Origin: Candidatus Poribacteria bacterium
GTDB lineage: Bacteria; Poribacteria; WGA-4E; WGA-3G
Reading direction: 5' to 3'
Assembly: GCA_028818995.1 (NCBI GenBank)
Contig: JAPPMR010000651.1
Coordinates: forward strand, 1 to 5,359
DNA length: 5,359 bases
The position numbers and the translations under genes were made by a program. Positions 1 to 3,510 of this stretch are shown piece after piece. Every line of letters begins with the position of its first letter. The stretch's first letter is position 1. The notes beneath the pieces are model-generated. The model searched no databases. It was not told the origin of the DNA and worked only from the letters and a program-made list of their open reading frames with translations.

Positions 1-40
1 CTGCAAGACACGTAGCAGGTGATTATTCTTCTGTGCTATC

Positions 41-130
41 TTATTTGTTTTCTTCTTCACCAACCAACTGCTCTTTTTTAAGATACCCAATAATTAACTT
101 ACACGCCTGGATAATCGCGTTTAAGAAATC
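41..130 (-). pseudogene. Possible 3' remnant of a minus-strand coding sequence (29 codons, no start)
   Basis: On the minus strand the codons from 130 down to 44 are open and end at a TAA (41-43). A TAG (131-133) closes the frame just upstream and there is no start codon. The 29 residues read like a natural protein C-terminus: a hydrophobic helix with the core AIIQACKLIIGYLKKE, then a charged, Glu-rich tail ending in ENK. I do not recognise the family. The frame breaks about 20 bases from the end of the inverted-repeat element at 153-280, which fits a gene whose 5' part was lost on element insertion or other rearrangement. I see no continuation of the gene on the far side of the element. A chance open frame this short is quite possible, so this is tentative. 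Confidence 0.3.
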
Positions 131-152
131 CTATACCTTGAAAGAAATAATT

Positions 153-280
153 ATAACGTGAACTCGGTATAAGAAATATGAGGTTTTTAATGATTTGAAT
201 TCTATCCACATAGCCGCGGCAGGTACGGTTTCCTAACCCGCATCGATTCCCCAAAATTGCTTATACCGAACTCACGTTAT
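153..280. mobile_element. MITE-like element with 21-bp imperfect terminal inverted repeats
   Basis: The ends are 153-173 and 260-280. They are inverted copies matching at 19 of 21 positions; both mismatches lie in the middle, so the left arm reads GAACTC where the partner's complement reads GAGTTC. Each arm contains the string GGTATAAG or its complement at its inner end. The 86-bp interior has no coding capacity and carries the palindromic core GGTTTCCTAACC (227-238) followed by an imperfect GC-rich arm. Small size, terminal inverted repeats, no ORF and an intergenic position all fit a non-autonomous miniature element. I could not identify a convincing target-site duplication, so mobility is inferred, not shown. 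Confidence 0.55.
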
Positions 281-320
281 TTTTCTCTGAAAACTCTGAA
301 ATTTACAAACTGAAAATAAC

Positions 321-350
321 TTGTCCGATACCTCTTTCCTATGGTATAAT
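321..350 (+). promoter_or_regulatory. Sigma-70-type promoter with extended -10
   Basis: A perfect TATAAT lies at 345-350, preceded by TGG at 342-344, which fits the extended -10 TGn pattern. TTGTCC at 321-326 matches the -35 consensus TTGACA at four of six bases, with an 18-base spacer. Transcription would begin near 357 and leave a leader of about 80 nt before the ATG at 440. This is the best housekeeping-type promoter in the window and points directly at the FGE-fold gene. Confidence 0.6.
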
Positions 351-439
351 AAAATCCAACAACGCGGAAACGGTATATCGTATTTGAGATTGTCCAGCGT
401 CTTAGAATTAATCTGAAGCTGTGTTGCGCCCGAAAGAAT

Positions 440-1324
440 ATGCTATTAGATGTCACAAAGCCGAAAGCATCTCGAATTGCACTAACTGAAAGCGATACCC
501 CAGATGCATTCAAGCAACTGCTTCGAGATTACTGGACTTGGCACTATAACGACTCACTACATGATGCTGTCAAACTACTTTTAAGCATAGACTTAGGTTG
601 GGAACAAATTCCACAACTCACGACACCTCCCGTTGGAGAGGTAATTTCACCTCTGGGACATGCACTCGCTCATGCTGAAAAGGAAGTTCGGGAGGCTGCC
701 CTACAAGTGCTGGATACAACCGTGTGTATTCCAGCTGGAACTGCACTTATTGGGGAAGAATGTGAACCGCTCAAAATTGACGAATTTGAGATCGGCGTTT
801 ATCCCGTGACCAATGCACAATACCTTCGATTCTTACAAGACACTGGACATGGACCTCCAAAGGATTGGGTTGACAATCCTCAGCTAAACCATGAAATTTA
901 CGCATTAAAGGGTGACCATCCTATAGTTTGGATCAGTTGTGAAGATGCGGAAGCTTACGCTAATTACGTCGAGGGAAGATTGCCGACATTCGCAGAGTGG
1001 CAGTACGCAGCGCGCGGCACCGATGATAGAATGTTTCCGTGGGGATACGAAATAGACAAACCACGCTGTAACACGACAGAACTCGGTGCTGAAGGCACAA
1101 TACCAGTCGGCGCGTTCAAAGATGGTATTAGCCCGTTTGGATGTTATGATATGATAGGTAATGTCTGGGAATGGACCAGCACCCCTTATGACGATGAAGC
1201 TACCTTCCGTGTTGCTTGTGGCGGTGCTTGGTATTACAACCACGATTATAGTACCTGTACCAGTTTCGATTTTTTCAGTACAAACTATGCTGAATTTGTA
1301 ATAGGGTTTCGCGTTGCTCGTTGA
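440..1324 (+). CDS. FGE/SUMF1 (formylglycine-generating enzyme)-fold domain protein, catalytic cysteines absent
   Basis: A 294-residue protein. Residues about 95-294 form an FGE-sulfatase domain with the family landmarks in order: VCIPAGTALIGEE (95-107), YPVTNAQYLRF (121-131), HPIVWISCEDAEAYA (160-174), GRLPTFAEWQYAARG (179-193), FPWG (199-202), IPVGAF (221-226), GCYDMIGNVWEW (234-245), CGGAWYY (260-266) and GFRVAR at the end. True FGE oxidises a sulfatase cysteine using a cysteine pair shortly after the GGS motif; here those positions read Tyr/Ser. Sulfatase activation is therefore unlikely, and an EgtB/PvdO-like or ligand-binding role is possible. Residues 1-94 are helical, with one HEAT-like stretch (about 73-92, HALAHAEKEVREAALQVL). 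There is no signal peptide, so it is probably cytoplasmic. ATG 440 is the first ATG in the open frame, which begins after TAA 350-352. It lacks a strong Shine-Dalgarno, so the start is less certain than the family. Confidence 0.92.
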   Translation: MLLDVTKPKASRIALTESDTPDAFKQLLRDYWTWHYNDSLHDAVKLLLSIDLGWEQIPQLTTPPVGEVISPLGHALAHAEKEVREAALQVLDTTVCIPAGTALIGEECEPLKIDEFEIGVYPVTNAQYLRFLQDTGHGPPKDWVDNPQLNHEIYALKGDHPIVWISCEDAEAYANYVEGRLPTFAEWQYAARGTDDRMFPWGYEIDKPRCNTTELGAEGTIPVGAFKDGISPFGCYDMIGNVWEWTSTPYDDEATFRVACGGAWYYNHDYSTCTSFDFFSTNYAEFVIGFRVAR

Positions 1325-1336
1325 TGCTGCATCAAC
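1320..1336 (+). terminator. Stem-loop over the stop codon, possible weak terminator
   Basis: GTTGATG (1320-1326) and CATCAAC (1330-1336) form a perfect 7-bp stem with a 3-base loop. It spans the TGA stop of the FGE-fold gene and is followed by a T-rich but interrupted tract (ATTGTTATTAT). The stem is short and the tract imperfect, so termination is plausible but not strong. Confidence 0.35.
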
Positions 1337-1363
1337 ATTGTTATTATGGTAAAGAATACAAAT

Positions 1364-1431
1364 AATTATACACTTACCTCCCACGGTAGGCGAGGTTTCC
1401 TAACCTCGCTTATACAAGTGTAAGAATAATT
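1364..1431. repeat. Nested palindromic intergenic element with GTAG head and GGTTTCCTAACC core
   Basis: The centre is GCGAGGTT-TCCT-AACCTCGC (1390-1409), an 8-bp perfect stem with a 4-base loop, directly preceded by GTAG (1386-1389). Around it lie outer inverted pairs: TACACTT (1369-1375) with AAGTGTA (1416-1422), and AATTAT (1364-1369) with ATAATT (1426-1431). The 12-base core GGTTTCCTAACC (1394-1405) is identical to 227-238, and both copies are followed by GCTTATAC (1408-1415 and 259-266). The two sites therefore look like members of one repeat family. When transcribed, the central hairpin could also act as a terminator-like or stabilising structure. Confidence 0.55.
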
Positions 1432-1447
1432 CAAAAATCTACAATAA

Positions 1448-1476
1448 TTGACACTTTTTTTGCACATAGGTGTTAC
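1448..1476 (+). promoter_or_regulatory. Promoter-like site upstream of the TPR gene (sigma-54 or sigma-70 reading)
   Basis: Two readings compete. TTGACACT-N4-TTGCA (1448-1464) fits the sigma-54 -24/-12 layout, with exactly 10 bases between the GA (normally GG, 1450-1451) and GC (1462-1463); the one departure is A for the second, highly conserved G. Alternatively, TTGACA (1448-1453) is a perfect -35 with a poor -10 (TGTTAC, 1471-1476) after 17 bases. Either reading starts transcription around 1475-1483, about 35-40 bases before the TPR start codon. Confidence 0.4.
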
Positions 1477-1504
1477 AGTAATTGAGTTTCAGAAAACGGC
1501 AAAT

Positions 1505-1508
1505 GGAG
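1505..1508 (+). promoter_or_regulatory. Ribosome binding site of the TPR gene
   Basis: GGAG lies 7 bases before ATG 1516, a standard Shine-Dalgarno distance, and supports that start. Confidence 0.75.
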
Positions 1509-1515
1509 TTAACGG

Positions 1516-2124
1516 ATGAAAAATAATAAAACCGATGAAGAACAAGTCTCAATTAAAGACGAGTCCGCTAATTCTCCGCTAAAACGTGATGAATCGGTTA
1601 TTTCATCAGAAAGATTACAGAATCGGGTTATTCAGCGTGGACGCTTAGATATTCATCTTCATCAAGCCGCCGCCAAACATTTAAAACAGGGAGCGGATGC
1701 CTTAAACGCTCGCAACTATGAAAAAGCGATTGAAGAATTTCTTCAGGTAATACAACATAATCGTGAGTCCGCTGAAGCCCATTTCCATCTCGGTTTAGCT
1801 TATTTTATGTTAGAAAACTATGAAAAAGCGATTGACGCTTACAAAATGGCAATCGCGTGCGAACCGAGCGAAGTGACTGTGTATATCAATCTTGCATCCA
1901 CCTATCGTATGCTAAAACGTTATGACGAGGCAATTGAAGTTTACGAAAGTGCTATCCGGTCTATTCCGAACCATCCAGAATTACATTCGGAACTCGGGGC
2001 AGTTTACTCTCTCCGAGGCAAACGGCAAGAAGCCATTGCTGCTTTTAAAACTGCGATGCGCCTCAAATTAAATACAGCGAAAGAGTATCGTCCAACAAAA
2101 ACAAAGGGCAGCGAAGAAGAATAA
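1516..2124 (+). CDS. TPR-repeat protein (four TPRs)
   Basis: A 202-residue protein. Residues 1-50 are charged, polar and probably disordered. Four consecutive 34-residue tetratricopeptide repeats follow in perfect register at 52-85, 86-119, 120-153 and 154-187, each with the usual small/aromatic pattern (for example AHFHLGLAYFMLENYEKAIDAYKMAI in the second). A Lys/Glu-rich tail (188-202) closes the protein. TPRs form a helical superhelix that binds partner proteins; the partner cannot be told from sequence. There is no signal peptide or membrane segment, so it is presumably cytoplasmic. GGAG 7 bases upstream supports the ATG. Repeats 1 and 2 share an exact 20-base stretch (1714-1733 and 1816-1835), 102 bases apart, which fits duplication of a TPR unit. 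It is separated from the sigma-factor operon by 260 bases, so joint transcription is possible but not indicated. Confidence 0.94.
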   Translation: MKNNKTDEEQVSIKDESANSPLKRDESVISSERLQNRVIQRGRLDIHLHQAAAKHLKQGADALNARNYEKAIEEFLQVIQHNRESAEAHFHLGLAYFMLENYEKAIDAYKMAIACEPSEVTVYINLASTYRMLKRYDEAIEVYESAIRSIPNHPELHSELGAVYSLRGKRQEAIAAFKTAMRLKLNTAKEYRPTKTKGSEEE

Positions 2125-2179
2125 AACAAAATCGTTACTTAACGACTTGTGCTAGTTACATAACAGTTTTGTTGTTTTT
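2125..2179 (+). terminator. Possible AT-rich terminator after the TPR gene
   Basis: AACAAAA (2125-2131) can pair with TTTTGTT (2167-2173), enclosing a small hairpin TCGTT-ACTT-AACGA (2132-2145). G and five T follow (2174-2179). The outer stem is all weak pairs apart from one G-C, so this is only a candidate intrinsic terminator. Confidence 0.3.
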
Positions 2180-2197
2180 CACAATTGTTCATATTCT

Positions 2198-2255
2198 GTA
2201 GGAGCGATCTCCGAATCGCGACCCGTTGTAGTCGGGAATCGGAGTTCCCTCCTAC
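2198..2255. repeat. REPIN-like inverted pair of GTAG-headed REP palindromes
   Basis: The arms 2198-2222 and 2231-2255 are inverted copies matching at 21 of 25 positions, separated by 8 bases. Read inward from each outer end, both start GTAGGAG, as REP sequences of RAYT families start with GTAG or GGAG. Each arm folds on itself: GCGAT/ATCGC around loop CTCCGA (2204-2219), and GGGAA/TTCCC around loop TCGGAG (2234-2249). The four inter-arm differences all fall in these stems and are compensated within each arm, and the two loops are complementary to each other. That covariation argues for selected secondary structure, not a random palindrome. No transposase gene is present in the window. Confidence 0.65.
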
Positions 2256-2335
2256 CTTTGAAGGCGGCAAGAATCGGAAAAGTTATGGAATTCAACTCAA
2301 ACGAGACGGGCATGTGAAATATAAACATACCAAAT

Positions 2336-2363
2336 GTTAACTAACACAACGTGTTTACTTAAC
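2336..2363. promoter_or_regulatory. Dyad upstream of the ECF sigma gene, candidate operator or leader hairpin
   Basis: GTTAA (2336-2340) pairs with TTAAC (2359-2363), and inside it AACAC (2343-2347) pairs with GTGTT (2351-2355) around AAC. The dyad ends 11 bases before the AGGAG ribosome binding site. It could be an operator or an RNA hairpin influencing sigma-factor expression. A TATAAA (2320-2325) lies just upstream but has no convincing -35, and I found no clear ECF autoregulatory promoter. Confidence 0.35.
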
Positions 2364-2373
2364 CTGAATAGAT

Positions 2374-2378
2374 AGGAG
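2374..2378 (+). promoter_or_regulatory. Ribosome binding site of the ECF sigma gene
   Basis: AGGAG lies 6 bases before ATG 2385, which fixes the start with good confidence. Confidence 0.8.
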
Positions 2379-2384
2379 AACATC

Positions 2385-2984
2385 ATGATAGTTTCAGACG
2401 AAGAATTGATGCTGGAATGCAGTAAAGGAGATATGAGTGCATTTGAGTTGCTTGTCAGGAGGTATCAGGATGCGCTTGTGAACTATATCTATTATACCAT
2501 CAACGATTATCATCGTGCCGAAGATCTCGCGCAGGAGACGTTTCTCCGTGTTTTCAAGAACGCGAGTCGTTATGAGCCGAAAGCATCCTTTAAAAGTTGG
2601 CTTTATACGATTGCTACCAATTTGTCTAAAAACGAAATCCGAAATCGGGCTCGGCGAAATACATACTTTCTGGAAGATATGGTTGAAGAAAACGAGGATG
2701 TGTACCACTCTGAATTTATGATAGATACCCGTTATCAACCGGATATCCTTTATGAAAAAAAAGAACGTCAACAACTCATCAAGAAAACATTAAAGCAGCT
2801 CCCTGAAAATCAACGTTTAGCATTAACACTGGTAACATATCAGGAACTTAGTTATGAAGAAATTTCTGATATTCTAAATTGTTCAACAGGAGCAGTAAAA
2901 TCTTTAATTCACCGTGCACGTCAAAACATGAAAAAACTACTTATCAAGGCTGGAATTGGAGGTGGAGTCAATGAAAAAATATAA
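2385..2984 (+). CDS. ECF-family RNA polymerase sigma factor
   Basis: A 199-residue protein of normal ECF length with only the two essential domains. Sigma region 2 covers about 16-91: the core-polymerase-binding helix with AEDLAQETFLRVF (45-57), then FKSWLYTIATNLSKNEIRNRARR (69-91), which contacts the -10 element. An acidic linker (96-125) precedes sigma region 4 (about 128-187), with QLPENQRLALTL (138-149) and the -35-binding helix-turn-helix LSYEEISDILNCSTGAVKSL (155-174), followed by HRARQNMKKLL. ECF factors are alternative sigmas, usually held inactive by a cognate anti-sigma factor. Here that gene starts inside the sigma 3' end, giving a 14-base overlap and probable translational coupling. 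The subgroup and regulon cannot be assigned from this window alone. Confidence 0.97.
   Translation: MIVSDEELMLECSKGDMSAFELLVRRYQDALVNYIYYTINDYHRAEDLAQETFLRVFKNASRYEPKASFKSWLYTIATNLSKNEIRNRARRNTYFLEDMVEENEDVYHSEFMIDTRYQPDILYEKKERQQLIKKTLKQLPENQRLALTLVTYQELSYEEISDILNCSTGAVKSLIHRARQNMKKLLIKAGIGGGVNEKI
2958..2962 (+). promoter_or_regulatory. Ribosome binding site that decides the anti-sigma start
   Basis: GGAGG lies 8 bases before ATG 2971, inside the sigma gene. An in-frame TTG at 2956 would add five residues, but it overlaps the Shine-Dalgarno itself and has no site of its own. The ATG is therefore the better start. Confidence 0.75.
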
Positions 2985-3498
2985 AATAAGCGAATGTAAA
3001 AACGTTCAAACACAACTTTCAGCCTATTTTGACCATGAAATGCCCACGTGGAAACGACACCTGATTCGGTGGCATCTAAAGCAGTGTCCGGATTGCAGTG
3101 CGCGAGTCAAGGCGATAGAACAGACGCATAAACTTCTTCACCTTGCAGAACCGGTTGAGGCTTCCGATACTTTTCTGTCAACTGTAATGTCCCGTGCAAC
3201 TACGTTGAAAACGACCCAAAAGGCACAGCAGTCGATCTTCAATCGCTTCGGTTCGTTTGTTGAAGGGTTGCAAATGCGGATGCGAGGCAACATTCGCGCT
3301 TATAACCTTGTTTATATGTTTGGGTTAATATTTGCTGTATTTACAATGATAGGTGTAACGCTCTATTCACCTCGTATTGATAGTCTTAACCCGTTCACTC
3401 AATTAAGTTCTAAATCATCAGAGGTTCAACAAGAAAGGCTTATTTCGTTTGAAGTAATTCCACAGCAGGAACCTAAACGTTCCCTTAAAATTCGTTGA
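2971..3498 (+). CDS. Membrane-anchored zinc-binding (ZAS-type) anti-sigma factor
   Basis: A 175-residue protein. The N-terminus is a zinc-finger anti-sigma domain: Cys9, then His35-x3-Cys39-x2-Cys42 in HLKQCPDC. The 26-residue spacing from Cys9 to His35 equals that of the zinc ligands Cys11 and His37 in RsrA. A charged linker (45-110) leads to one hydrophobic transmembrane helix (about 111-132, YNLVYMFGLIFAVFTMIGVT), then about 43 residues probably outside the cytoplasm. Such proteins bind their ECF sigma through the cytoplasmic ZAS domain and release it after a redox signal or after proteolysis triggered from outside. The gene overlaps the sigma gene by 14 bases and is 12 bases from the next gene. 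Start chosen by the Shine-Dalgarno at 2958-2962. Family assignment is firm; the signal is unknown. Confidence 0.93.
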   Translation: MKKYKISECKNVQTQLSAYFDHEMPTWKRHLIRWHLKQCPDCSARVKAIEQTHKLLHLAEPVEASDTFLSTVMSRATTLKTTQKAQQSIFNRFGSFVEGLQMRMRGNIRAYNLVYMFGLIFAVFTMIGVTLYSPRIDSLNPFTQLSSKSSEVQQERLISFEVIPQQEPKRSLKIR

Positions 3499-3499
3499 T

Positions 3500-3503
3500 G
3501 AGG
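3500..3503 (+). promoter_or_regulatory. Ribosome binding site of the TonB-like/vWA gene
   Basis: GAGG lies 7 bases before ATG 3511, starting directly after the anti-sigma stop codon, which supports translation as part of the same message. Confidence 0.7.
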
Positions 3504-3510
3504 TTCAACA

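Noticed and set aside
353..439. In-frame upstream extension of the FGE-fold gene
   Set aside because: The frame is open but contains no ATG, GTG or TTG start before 440 and would begin at the predicted transcription start.
277..513. Minus-strand 78-codon frame overlapping the FGE-gene promoter and 5' end
   Set aside because: It has no ribosome binding site or recognisable motif, and it overlaps the real gene and its promoter.
905..1384. Long open frame of 159 codons on the minus strand
   Set aside because: It lies antisense to the FGE-fold domain, whose family motifs are clear, and its translation is low-complexity with no recognisable domain.
153..2255. CRISPR array made of the repeated palindromes
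   Set aside because: The palindromes are far apart, differ in sequence, lack regular spacers and occur only once per intergenic region.
2956..2970. Upstream TTG start for the anti-sigma gene (five extra residues)
   Set aside because: The TTG overlaps the GGAGG that serves ATG 2971 and has no ribosome binding site of its own.
2971..2984. Six-A run at the sigma/anti-sigma overlap as a programmed frameshift making a sigma-anti-sigma fusion
   Set aside because: A good Shine-Dalgarno and ATG already explain anti-sigma translation, and no stimulatory structure is evident.
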